Shown: piece by piece, positions 1-8,853 of the stretch
How positions within the stretch are numbered: the stretch's first letter is position 1
Layout: each line of letters begins with the position of its first letter
Assembly: GCA_019022495.1 (NCBI GenBank)
Contig: JAFEKR010000129.1
Coordinates: 1 to 30,873 of the forward strand
DNA length: 30,873 nucleotides
Source: Epichloe hybrida
Lineage: Eukaryota > Ascomycota > Sordariomycetes > Hypocreales > Clavicipitaceae
Reading direction: 5' to 3'
The notes under the pieces: model-generated
The model's input: the letters and a program-made list of their open reading frames with translations, nothing else
Databases searched by the model: none
Told to the model about the DNA's origin: nothing
Made by a program: the position numbers and the translations under genes

Positions 1-520
1 TTATCAACGATGCGCCATGGAATGCAGACTCATCCATTCCATCATTGCCTTCCAAGAGCAATTTTTCCATGTCGTGAATGTAGATGGCTTTCGTCAGAGG
101 CTGTAGCTGTTCTGTTTCCGTCGTCACGAGCAAGGCTTTATAGTCCAAAGATGACAAGACGGTTTCAATTCTGTCGGAGCTCCAAGTTCCAGACTCCATT
201 GGCACCAGTGTTGCTCCAATTCTAAGGATTGCAAGGCTACAAGCCACCATCTCGAGGCAACGTGAGGTAAGCAACGGGATAACATCTCCTCGCCCCAAGC
301 CCCGGTCTGTGAGAATCTGAGCAACACAAAGCGACGCATTCTCTAGCTGTCCATAAGTCATCGATCGTTCATTCTTGGAAACTGCCAATGAGTCGGGCTG
401 GTCACTGGCATGATTGCGTATGAGGTCATACACGGAGACGGGATTCGGGGCCATCCCTGCAGCATCAACTGAGCGCAAGGGTAAAAGTTGGGACGAAAAT
501 TGTTTGGCGCATAATAACAT
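1..520 (-). CDS. NRPS-type adenylation domain protein, N-terminal part (cut by window edge)
   Basis: Minus-strand frame, open from an ATG at 520 to the left edge with no stop; a TAA lies in frame just upstream of that ATG. A second in-frame ATG at 454 (MAPNPVSVYDLI) is the likelier start by homology, because it directly precedes the usual start of an AMP-binding domain. About 151 residues are visible from ATG 454. They contain an 'SVYDLIRNHASDQPDSLAV' entry region, 'MTYGQLENAS', and a core A2-like segment (LAILRIGATLVPMESGTWS) followed by SSDRI. These match the N-terminal subdomain of NRPS or NRPS-like adenylation domains, which activate an amino or carboxylic acid as an adenylate. The catalytic core (A3-A10), carrier and condensation domains lie outside the window, so substrate and full architecture are unknown. 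It begins directly with an A domain and has no leading condensation domain. Base composition is normal, with no RIP. It is co-oriented with the flavoenzyme gene about 300 bp upstream. Other adenylate-forming enzymes (NRPS-like reductases) remain possible. Confidence 0.8.
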   Translation of the reverse strand, partial: MLLCAKQFSSQLLPLRSVDAAGMAPNPVSVYDLIRNHASDQPDSLAVSKNERSMTYGQLENASLCVAQILTDRGLGRGDVIPLLTSRCLEMVACSLAILRIGATLVPMESGTWSSDRIETVLSSLDYKALLVTTETEQLQPLTKAIYIHDMEKLLLEGNDGMDESAFHGASLI

Positions 521-815
521 GGCTCTGATTGCTACTTATTTGAAAGAACGATCTCGGTCAATTAACAAATTGCGGTCCGCCCACCTTCAGGGTTCGGCGC
601 TTATTTCGGGACCGTCTACGTCGATGAATCGGCCGATGTAAGCAACCACAAAGAGCGCAAACACCGTGATAGAATCGAACATCTATACGTCCTGATGATA
701 TTTTCAGTCTTAATTTATGAGTCAATTCAGAGTCTGCCAAGATTTATCGTGACCGAGGAAAAAAATACTAGTGCAGGTTTGCCCACGGCTCAACGCTTCC
801 AATAATCTGTGTCAT
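521..815. promoter_or_regulatory. Intergenic region between flavoenzyme stop and NRPS start
   Basis: This 295-bp unmutated stretch must hold the 3' end of the flavoenzyme transcript and the promoter of the minus-strand NRPS gene. It carries a perfect 10-bp palindrome, ATCGGCCGAT (628-637), with inverted CGG/CCG half-sites of the kind bound by fungal Zn(II)2Cys6 regulators. No convincing TATA box or terminator is visible, and the short open frames here look like chance. Confidence 0.4.
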
Positions 816-1903
816 CTACAGAGGGAAAAGCGGCTTTTGGCCGTTCAAGTCGGCCAAAAGCTGTGTGGAAGCCATTTGCCCGGCTACATGGCCGCTGAAT
901 AGAGCATTCGGTACATTCTTCAGCATGGCGCCGTTGTCGCCAGCGGCGAAAACTCCACGCACACTGGCTTGCTGGAAGGGACTCGATACTTTCACCTCGC
1001 CGTTAGGTACCTTCTCCAGCCCAAGCTCATCGGCCAAGTTCCCCCTAGGCTTTGTCGGCGGCTGATGAGCGAGATAATCCTCCGCCACCTCTGAGCCATC
1101 TTCAAACCGAATCACAACACCTTTCCCTCCACTGCCGGCAGCAAACTCCTTAATTTTTCGTGTATCGGTCTTCATGTTTGTTGCGGTACCGAAGCCCGCA
1201 ACTATCTCACCCGCCAGAGTCTCATTTCCGTTGCAGTAGAGCGTGACGGATTTACTCAGGGCCGTTTCTTGGCGGGCTATGTGAAGAGCGGTGTTGACGT
1301 TTCCTAGCGGACCGACCGCAAGAACGCCAGCAGTCGCGCCTCGCTGCTCGTAACCTTTGCAGTATAGACAATGAAAGCTGAAACAGGAATCAGCGTCTGG
1401 GACGCGACGACATAGTCCCCCCACGTCAGTACTTACATGGCTTTGCCCCAAAGTTCGGCATACCCGGGTATGTCCAGCATCACATCCTCCACGCCAGTTG
1501 CAAGAATCACTTTCCTTCCGCTCCAAGACTTTCCACTCTCATCGGAAAGTTGGAAAGTCCCCTCATTCGTCTTCTTGGCCGCAACAATATTGGCATTCTC
1601 CAAGATGCGAATGGCACCATAGTGCTGAGTAATCTGTGACCGCGCCGTGGAGCGGAAGTCACTGGGAGGCTTGTGATCCCATCCAGGAATCAGATGCATA
1701 AAATCAGCTGCCGCGTTGCGATACTTGCCATTGTCAAAGACAACAGCAGTCTGGTTCTGACGGGCGAAAGCCAGAGCAGCGCTCAAGCCGGCAGGGCCTC
1801 CGCCGACGATCAGGGCGTCTACAACACTGCACGCGGACATGTTGGACGAGAAGCCAATGGATGAGAGTGGTGAGAAAATTGAAATGACTTTGGAGAATTC
1901 CAT
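816..1903 (-). CDS. GliT-type thioredoxin-reductase-like FAD-dependent disulfide oxidoreductase (two exons)
   Basis: Join of exon 1 (1903-1437) and exon 2 (1377-816) gives 342 residues, close to the usual size of GliT/TdiE/HlmI-like enzymes. Residues 34-39 are the FAD-binding GGGPAG, followed by LSAALAFARQN. Around 136-141 is the ATGVED strand. Residues 159-162 are the redox pair CLYC inside 'IFHCLYCKGYEQRG', completed only across the splice junction. 'AVGPLGN' (176-182) marks the pyridine-nucleotide domain, and 'GVFAAGDN' near 297-304 is the second FAD motif. Such enzymes shuttle electrons from NADPH through FAD to a cysteine pair; in epipolythiodioxopiperazine pathways they oxidise or reduce the product dithiol for biosynthesis and self-protection. 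Both cysteines are present, so it should be catalytically competent. M22 (position 1840), just before the Rossmann fold, is a plausible alternative start. It is co-oriented with the adjacent NRPS-type gene. GliT-like function is inferred; a general TR-like oxidoreductase is the alternative. Confidence 0.88.
1378..1436 (-). other. Spliceosomal intron in the flavoenzyme gene
   Basis: A 59-nt intron with donor GTAAGT, a branch-point-like GCTGAT and acceptor TTTCAG on the minus strand. Splicing joins codon AT|C and restores the uninterrupted family motif IFHCLYCKGYE; without it the reading frame shifts. Size and signals are typical of filamentous ascomycete introns. Confidence 0.9.
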
Positions 1904-2268
1904 CTAATCATGACAGTGAGAAGTTCGCAGTCAGGCCATGTTTGCCAGCGAAATTGTAGGTTGTGTATGTATGTGGTTGGGTCCGTCCGACCCTCCTGTT
2001 GCCTTCGGCGACTAATCGGCGACTTAAGACTGACGCCGGTATCCTTGTCGAAAACATGCCATACATAACAAATTGAAGAAACTTCCGATTGGCCGACATG
2101 GGAAGAGAAGTCATGTCATGTCGTGTAACATTACGCAGGTATCCGTGGTCTCGTAGCGCTCAAGTGTTGAAACGCGAGGCTGGCCCCTCGGCTCAGAACG
2201 GTACAATTGTTCACTGGTGACTGAGTAGTCCGGTGATATACTCTTGAAGCGATGTCTTGTGCAGAAGG
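1904..2268. promoter_or_regulatory. Upstream region of the flavoenzyme gene, with a CGG direct repeat
   Basis: Unmutated non-coding DNA upstream of the minus-strand flavoenzyme start. It contains a perfect 9-bp direct repeat TCGGCGACT (2005-2013 and 2016-2024) with 11-bp periodicity, about one helical turn. Two CGG triplets on the same face suggest a Zn(II)2Cys6 regulator site, roughly 100-120 bp from the start codon. The region ends at GAAGG (2264-2268), the left target duplication of the neighbouring retrotransposon, so distal promoter elements may now lie beyond it at 8191 onward. Confidence 0.4.
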
Positions 2269-2536
2269 TGTAGAATGATGCAGACGGAGGCAAAGAGAGA
2301 GCAGAAGAGAAGATAATGTAAAATTGCTATCTAGGAATTCCAAATCTAACAGAGAGAAAAGGGAAGCTTATAAGCTTTAAATCTATAAGTAATAAATCTA
2401 GGTCTTTAAACAAAGCCTGCAATAAACCGTGATATTAAACGCAATGCAAAAAGCTATATTATTAAATAAAGAGGGGATAATAAGAGTAATGCCTAATATC
2501 TAAGGCTATGATATAAGGCTATGAATATCCTTAACA
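2269..2536 (-). repeat. LTR of Copia family 1 (3' LTR of the element)
   Basis: 268 bp, alignable throughout with 7917-8185. It starts TGTAGAATGATGC and ends CCTTAACA on the plus strand. Nearly all differences from the other LTR are C/T or G/A transitions. The first 70 bp, next to host DNA, are least mutated. A purine-rich stretch (ACTAGGGGTAG on the minus strand, 2537-2547) adjoins it and may be the polypurine tract. Confidence 0.93.
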
Positions 2537-5500
2537 CTACCCCTAGTAGTATATCTAGCTACTAATGTAAAGAAAAAAAGGAAAAGTAAGAAAAATAAGG
2601 TAATTTATAAAGCTTTTAAAACATCTCCCTTTATAAAGTCCTTAGCCTTTATTATTTAAAGAAAGTGTATAAAATCACTATGTTTAACACGTTCTAGACC
2701 TTTTGTAAATCTATTAGTAATTATTTATTTAGTGCTAATCTATTAAAGATAAAAATCCCCTTAATAAGCTTTCTATATAATCTATTTATAGCGTAAATTA
2801 ATATAATAAGTGTGTCCCTTATGCTTCTTATTAAGTATATTAGCTTTTATATTCTAGCTATTTATAAATAGTAGTAATAGGCATAATTACTTAATCCTAA
2901 AGTTATTAAGAAGTTAAGTAACCTAAAGCATTAAGAGGCTAGTTAGTATAAGGTTAATAAATTTAGCTTCTATAGAGCTAAGGGCTATAAGAGTTTATTT
3001 CTTTAATTACTAAAGGATATATTCTCTAGTAAGGGTTATAACATACCTTACGGTTAAACGTCTTATATCTAGGTTATTAGCAAGGGAGGCATTACTAAAT
3101 CCCTTTACTTAAAGCATTAATTTAAGGTTTAAAGAACTATATTCTCTAGGAATAATTCCTAAATTATTTACTCCTATAAGATATTGCTAAAGGTATTTCT
3201 TAAGATTTATATATACTTGCTTTAGTGTAAAATTCACACCATAAAGTTAATTAACTATAAATATGATATTAGGTTATGTAAATACTAAAAGCTAGTTAAA
3301 GCTTCCTATTTATTTTGCCTAGTTAGAGAGGTTATAGACTATATTAAGCTCTTTCTAATTAGCTAGAATAATAGTCTTTAGAAGCTAAGAAATGTTTAAA
3401 GTATTAAGGTTATTAATATTAAATTTCTTTATAATAGTCTATATATAAAGCCTTTAGTAAAGAAGCATAGTGTAATTAGCATAATTACAGATAAATTTAA
3501 TGCTAAGAAATAGCTTAATATTACCTAAATGCTTTAATTTATAGTATTTCTATAATTCCTTAATAATATTTATAATAATTATAAGGGTCTTTCTTATAAT
3601 AATTATATTATTTACGTACAAAAGAAGTATAACATTATTATATTAAAAAATGCAGAGTTTACTTAATAGCCTCTTAAAGCCCTACTATTTAAGTTCCTTA
3701 GTAATATTATCTAGCTACTAAAGAGGAGAAATAGGTAAGCTATAGAGAGCTCTTTTAAGCTTATAGACTTTAGTTATACTATCTAAGTGGCTATAAGGTT
3801 ATTTAATATAAATATCTCCTTATGCTTTAGCATTAAGGAAGGCATTTATAATATTATATTACTACTAATTATAGTTAAAGGTAGTAATAAGTGTGTAAAA
3901 CACTTATAAAGAAACTAAGTGCACTACTACTATATAAAGGTCCTTATTACTAAAGACCTCTAGATTCTAGTCTTCTCTTATAACCTATCTTACCTTTAGA
4001 TATAGGTTAAGATTAATTAAGTACTTTATAGTATAAACCTATTAGCTATTAAAGATCTTTATATCTTTAGGAGTAAAGACTAGTTCCTAGTAGTTTTTTT
4101 TATTAATTTTTAGAAGTTCTTTCTTTTTAGTAAGTCTCTAGAAGTTATAATAGTTATCTATAGTTTTAGCCTTATACTAATTAGATAAAATGTTAATCTT
4201 TATATTAGCTATATTAGCTACTTTAAGCATTAGGAATGTGTATAAGGTAGTGATTTCCTTTACTTTATTATTATATAGGTTATTATTATAATAATAAATC
4301 GCGAGGTTTAATTAATAAGATCCTAGAGGAAGGGCTTTCTTCTTGCCTAATATTATAATATTAAGGTAATCTTAATGTGTATTAGATTAAAGAGATTATC
4401 TTAGAGGCTTAGGTTTTAGTTTAAGTTATTATTAAATAATAGCATTATTATTAGCTTTAGCTTCTTTATCTAGGAAGGCCCTAGGCTAATACCTTAGGAG
4501 AATAGTATTCTCTTTAATAATTTATTATTATTAGCTTATAAGGTCCCTTTAAGGAGAACTCTTAGAGGGCATTAAAAGAGAGCTTTAAGATAGTAAAGGC
4601 TTAGTCCTAGTAGGAGAATTATCTTTCTCCTTAAAAGAGTAGTAATTCTTATCTATTTCTAAGGAAACTAAAGGGGTATTTATAAAATAGACTTTCTTCT
4701 ATTTAATATTACTAATAGGCTAGGAAAGAGGTTTTTCTATAGGTAAAATATTAATAATATAGTAGCTTTCTTTAGTAAAAGAAAGGTTAATAAGGTTTAT
4801 AATGTAAATAGTCTTATTAGCCTTAAATTTAGTAGGTATAGGTATATTCTTATTAAAGTGTATATCCCTTATATATATAATTCTCTAATCTTTAAGGATC
4901 TAAACTTTATAAAGGTAATATTTAGGGCTATCTATGCCTATAAGTTAACCTTTCTTAGCTTATAGCGCTATCTTCTATAATTAAACGTAATGTTTATTAG
5001 GAATATATACATACGTAATATATCCTTACGTGTGTAAGTATTAAATTAAGGCATTGTTTTTTAAGGCCTAGGATATTAAATAATACTTACTAAGGAGACT
5101 AATTATCCTTATTCCTATATATAAACAAGAGATTAGTGATTTTAGCTACATGCTTTATAGCATATAGCTAGAGAAGCTCTAGTAATTTAGCTTTAATTAT
5201 TAAGGATTATACTATCTTTATAAGGGTTTAACTAGCGTGTTTAATAAGGCCTTAATAGGTAGGAATATATAAAGCACTAGTTTAATAGATAATTCCCTCC
5301 TTCTAATAGAAAAGTTTAAACTTCTCTCTAAGGAATTTAGTTATATTATTTATATAGAAGTATTTAATAGTAAAGCTATTACTTATGTTTTTAATAGTAA
5401 TCTTCTAAGCTTAGATTACTTTAATTACGCTAGCTTTATTAATAGTTAGGATTACCTAGTAAAAGCGTGTATAGGCATTAATTATATATAATAAGTGCTT

Positions 5501-7899
5501 TTTCCCTTTAAAGCCTTTAGGCTTATGTTTAATAAAGTCCTAGAACACATAAGAAAGAAAGGTAGTTATATTATTAGAGTCTTCTTAATGAATTATTTAA
5601 GGGGCCTTTAATAAAAGGTAAGCTAAGCACTAGAAGTTAATTAAGGAGGTAGGGTTAATTATAATTCCTACTTCTTTATAGGCTAGTATAATTTATTCTT
5701 TCCCTATATGCCTAAGTCTTTTATATAAGAGGCTAAATTTCACCTTCTTAGTAATGGATTTGCTTAATAGAGCCGCGAAATTAAATTAAGGTTTTTTCTC
5801 CTTAAGAATTAATATTAAAACATTAGACTTCTAATTATAAGAAGCAATAGCATTACCTATAGACTTTAAGATTAATTAATCTTTAAATCTATTTATAATA
5901 ACGCCTCCTTACTTAAGAAGACCTAGCGAAATTATATTAACTTTAGCCTTTAGTGCCTATTAGGTATTAGAAAGTTCTAGATAGCCTTTGCTAATAGGGA
6001 GTTTAATATTACTAATGCCTTTAATATTAAGTTATTCTCTATTACTTAATATTATTAGTCTAGTAACTATATTAGTGTTTAAATAGGTAAACTATTTAGT
6101 TATATTAAACATGTAAGTATTATATCTAAAGTTAAGAATATAGTCTTCCTTTATAAGGTAATTTCCTATTATTTAAAAGGAATAGTCCTAGTTAATTACT
6201 ATAAGAGAGAGATTACTTCCTATAGTAATAATATTAGGAGAGGTAGTTATAGTAGTAGTTATAGTTATATTGCCTTTTTTCTTTATTAAGTTAGGCTTCT
6301 TCTCTAGATAAAGCTTCTAGTAATTATCCTTTAAATAAATAGGTTATCCTAGAGAGATTAAATAACTATAATTTAGCTTAATAGTCTTAGAGGTTTTATT
6401 CTTCTTTATTAGAGCTTTGCCTTTGCCTTTTATATTAGTATTATCCTTATTATTCTTTTGTTAGGTATTAAAGTTAACCTTTTAGTCCTTCTAAGGCTTA
6501 TTAGCTTTATATATTAAATAGGTAAGCATACCTTCCTTTATAAGCTTAGATTTAGAGAATCCCTTAATCTTCCACGATTTATAAATATTAGGCATTAAAC
6601 CTTTAATAGCTTTAATTATCTATGACACCTAAATAATATTAGGGATCTTTTTAATCTTATAGATCTAGTTCTAAAGGTTTTAGTAATAGTCTAGCTAAGC
6701 TCTTATTATAAAGAAATTAGCCCTCTTTAATTAAGAGAACTATTATAGTAGCTTAATAATAGCTAAATTAGCCTTAAAGCTATAATTACTTTTAATTAAT
6801 TATATTATATTAGTAACTAGTATTGTGTTAGTCTATCCTATATATATTAAATTCTTTTAGACTTATAAAGAGAGGCTTTACTATATAATAGAAAAGAGAA
6901 TAGTATAATACTTATTAGTCTCTTAAGACTATAGAGTTACTCTAGTTAAATATAGTATAAGCTATATAATATAAACTTACATTTAGATTAAGATCTCCTA
7001 TTCCTTAAAGTTCTTAGCCCCTTTAAGAGAAGTAATAACTACAGTCCTTATGTACTATGCCTTAGTAATATTATTAAGTTTAGTTAGATTAGGTTAGGTA
7101 GCTAGAATAGTATTAGAAACACCTGTGTTATTAGCTATAATATAAGAAAGGAAGGGTAGGGTTATATATTAGAATTCGCATACTCCTATTACTATATGTA
7201 TTTAATACTAATTATTATTAATTTAGTCTAATAGGAGTTATAGCAGTAGCTCTCTAAGGATTAAATTACTATATAGCTACTAATATATAGAGATATAAAG
7301 TTAAGAATATAAGCGGCCTAAAAGGCATTTTTAAATACCCTAAAATATTTTACCTTAGCCTAGTTAGAGGGTAATACTTTACCTAGAATTTACTATACTT
7401 ACTTTACTTACTTTACTATATATTACTTTACCCTAGATAGCAATAGATCTAGATTATTAGTTTTAGGTACCTAAGGCAGTTCTATAAGGAATATCTTATC
7501 CTAGCTTACTATTTACTAAGATTTACCTAGAAGGGATTAACTTTTTATATATATTATAAAAGATTATATAGTATTAAGTAATATATAAGTTTATAGCTTA
7601 GAGAAAAATTATTATACTTATAAATTAGGAAAATAACATATAAAGGTTATATATTTAATTCCTAGTTATATAAAAATTTTATAGCTTTATATGTGTAAAA
7701 GGAAGCTAAATTATAATTAATCTAATCTTAACTTATATAGTGTTATTAGTTTTAGGTAAGGGAAAAGGTCTTTATACTACCTTATAAGTTAAGTAATTTG
7801 CTTTAATAAGATATTAGGAAAAAATATATAATTATATATAAGACTATAATAGTTAAATAAAAGGGAAAAATAAAAAGAAAGGTAAGGGCGTAATTATAA
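2537..7899 (-). pseudogene. gag-pol relic of Copia family 1
   Basis: No open frame survives, but read on the minus strand the order of a Copia polyprotein is detectable. The right part (about 7850-6050) should hold gag and protease; no zinc knuckle was identified there. The pre-integrase motif (LYKRLRHIG, about 5720-5690) is followed by a cysteine-containing segment (about 5630-5600) and the integrase core. The RT region includes KLKHLGNIKLFL at about 3540-3500, leaving RNase H between about 3400 and 2600. Trp and Gln codons have become TAG or TAA, as expected from RIP on both strands. Exact boundaries cannot be set. No mobility function can remain. Confidence 0.75.
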
Positions 7900-7916
7900 G
7901 CGCTAGGCTTATAACC
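7900..7916 (-). other. Primer-binding site: anticodon arm of initiator tRNA-Met
   Basis: Immediately inside the element's 5' LTR the minus strand reads GGTTATAAGCCTAGCGC. Reversing two RIP-type changes gives a sequence complementary to the anticodon-stem region of initiator tRNA-Met (GGGCTCATAACC, anticodon CAT). This is the half-tRNA primer known from Drosophila copia, not the usual 3'-CCA pairing. Confidence 0.65.
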
Positions 7917-8185
7917 TATAGAATAATGCAAACGGAGGTAAAGAGAGAGCAGAAGAGAAGATAATATAGAATTACTATCTAGGAATTCTAAATCTAATAG
8001 AGAGAAAAGGGAAGCTTATAAGCTTTAAATCTACAAGCAATAAAATCTAGGTCTTTAAACGAAGCCTGCAATAAACCGCGATATTAAACGCGATGCGAAA
8101 AGCTACATCATTAAACAAAGAGGGGATAACAAGAGTGATGCCTGATATCTGAGGCTACGATGTGAGGCTGTGAATATCCTTAACA
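7917..8185 (-). repeat. LTR of Copia family 1 (5' LTR of the element)
   Basis: 269 bp, homologous to 2269-2536. The right half (about 8020-8185) keeps many CG and CA dinucleotides that are TA in the other LTR, so it is close to the pre-RIP state. It ends CCTTAACA followed by the GAAGG duplication (8186-8190). The element promoter would lie here, reading leftward. Confidence 0.93.
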
Positions 8186-8190
8186 GAAGG

Positions 8191-8608
8191 CATGGTGATC
8201 AGGACGCTTGGTCAAAAGAGTAGATCGTTACGTATACTTGTCTGGAACAAGATGCTGGCGTCACCGCCGAGATTGCAAGAAAAATGAAATAAGTGAAATG
8301 GTGATGGGAGGAACCGGTACGTTCAAACGTGAATCTTTAATACATAATTTGATTTTCACCCCAATTATGTACATACGACCACACCTACCAGAAAATTCGG
8401 GATCCCGTCAAGCTCTTCTCCGGGGTTCGCAGTCCTCCAACTACGGAGGAGTGTGCCTCCATTTTTGGAGGATGTAACGTCCGTTTTTGGAGGACAGAGA
8501 ACCGAGAGTTGGTGTGGCAGGATTACGGTTGGTCGCCGTCTCGAACGGTGGCAAGTTTGAGAGGGGTAAAACGCCGGCACCGGCCTGCACCCTGGAATTG
8601 CTAACTCT
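8191..8608. other. Unmutated host spacer between two retrotransposon insertions
   Basis: A GC-balanced 418-bp stretch that joined directly to 2268 before the family-1 Copia arrived. The small open frames here show no recognisable protein. It contains three closely spaced short hairpins: TCCTCC/GGAGGA at 8433-8450, CCTCC/GGAGG around a T-rich loop at 8456-8471, and GTCC/GGAC at about 8479-8495. No tRNA or other RNA gene was identified. Confidence 0.5.
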
Positions 8609-8613
8609 GTACG

Positions 8614-8749
8614 TGTCAGGTAGGGGTGTAAATAGATGATAAAAAGCGTTCGATTTGGTCAATCAGAGGTGCAGACGGCACCTGACTTTTGTACCTAAAA
8701 GGTACACAGTGCGCTATAGTAATGACTAGTCTACGGAGGTACTTCTAAT
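8614..8749 (-). repeat. Left LTR of outer Copia, fragment 1
   Basis: Reverse complement of the distal part of the family-2 LTR, starting TGTCAGGTAGGGGTG just after GTACG and ending in CTAAT (8745-8749), the target duplication of the inner Copia. It is almost free of RIP. The sequence resumes at 17239. Confidence 0.9.
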
Positions 8750-8853
8750 TATCAGGGAGAGCTCCCTTGAAGCATAGGTTATATGAGGGCAGCGCGCATT
8801 AACAGGGATAAAACGCGAGGTTAGACATTAGTGAATACGATGTATTAGAAGTA
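8750..8853 (+). repeat. 5' LTR of inner Copia, proximal fragment
   Basis: Starts TATCAGGGAGAGC (from TGTCAGGG by one G-to-A change) immediately after CTAAT. It stops at the TA (8852-8853) used by the Tc1/mariner element; the matching intact junction, AGAAGTACCT, is seen near 17100. It is nearly free of RIP. Confidence 0.9.

Larger units (their letters stand above)
2269..8185 (-). mobile_element. Complete Ty1/Copia LTR retrotransposon, RIP-mutated (family 1)
   Basis: Two near-identical direct LTRs (2269-2536 and 7917-8185) bound a 5.9-kb element flanked by a 5-bp duplication GAAGG (2264-2268 and 8186-8190). LTR ends are TG...CA when read on the minus strand. Transcription is on the minus strand: a PBS-like motif lies inside the right LTR, and pol motifs appear in order from right to left. 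Near 5720-5640 is a damaged pre-integrase zinc motif (LYKRLRHIG, family consensus LWHxRLGH). Near 3530-3500 is a reverse-transcriptase segment (KLKHLGNIKLFL, family form LGDIKLFLG). Integrase before RT makes it Copia, not Gypsy. The interior is extremely AT-rich with stops in all frames. The outermost 100-200 bp at both ends are much less mutated. Confidence 0.93.

Noticed and set aside
1908..2343. Small minus-strand open frames upstream of the flavoenzyme
   Set aside because: Overlapping frames without domains, one crossing the retrotransposon boundary; this is promoter and LTR sequence.
2269..8185. Gypsy-type retrotransposon or LINE identity for the first element
   Set aside because: Clear LTRs exclude a LINE, and integrase motifs precede reverse transcriptase motifs in transcription direction, as in Copia.
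8208..8662. Three overlapping small open frames in the host spacer
   Set aside because: They overlap on both strands, have no recognisable domain, and one runs into an LTR.
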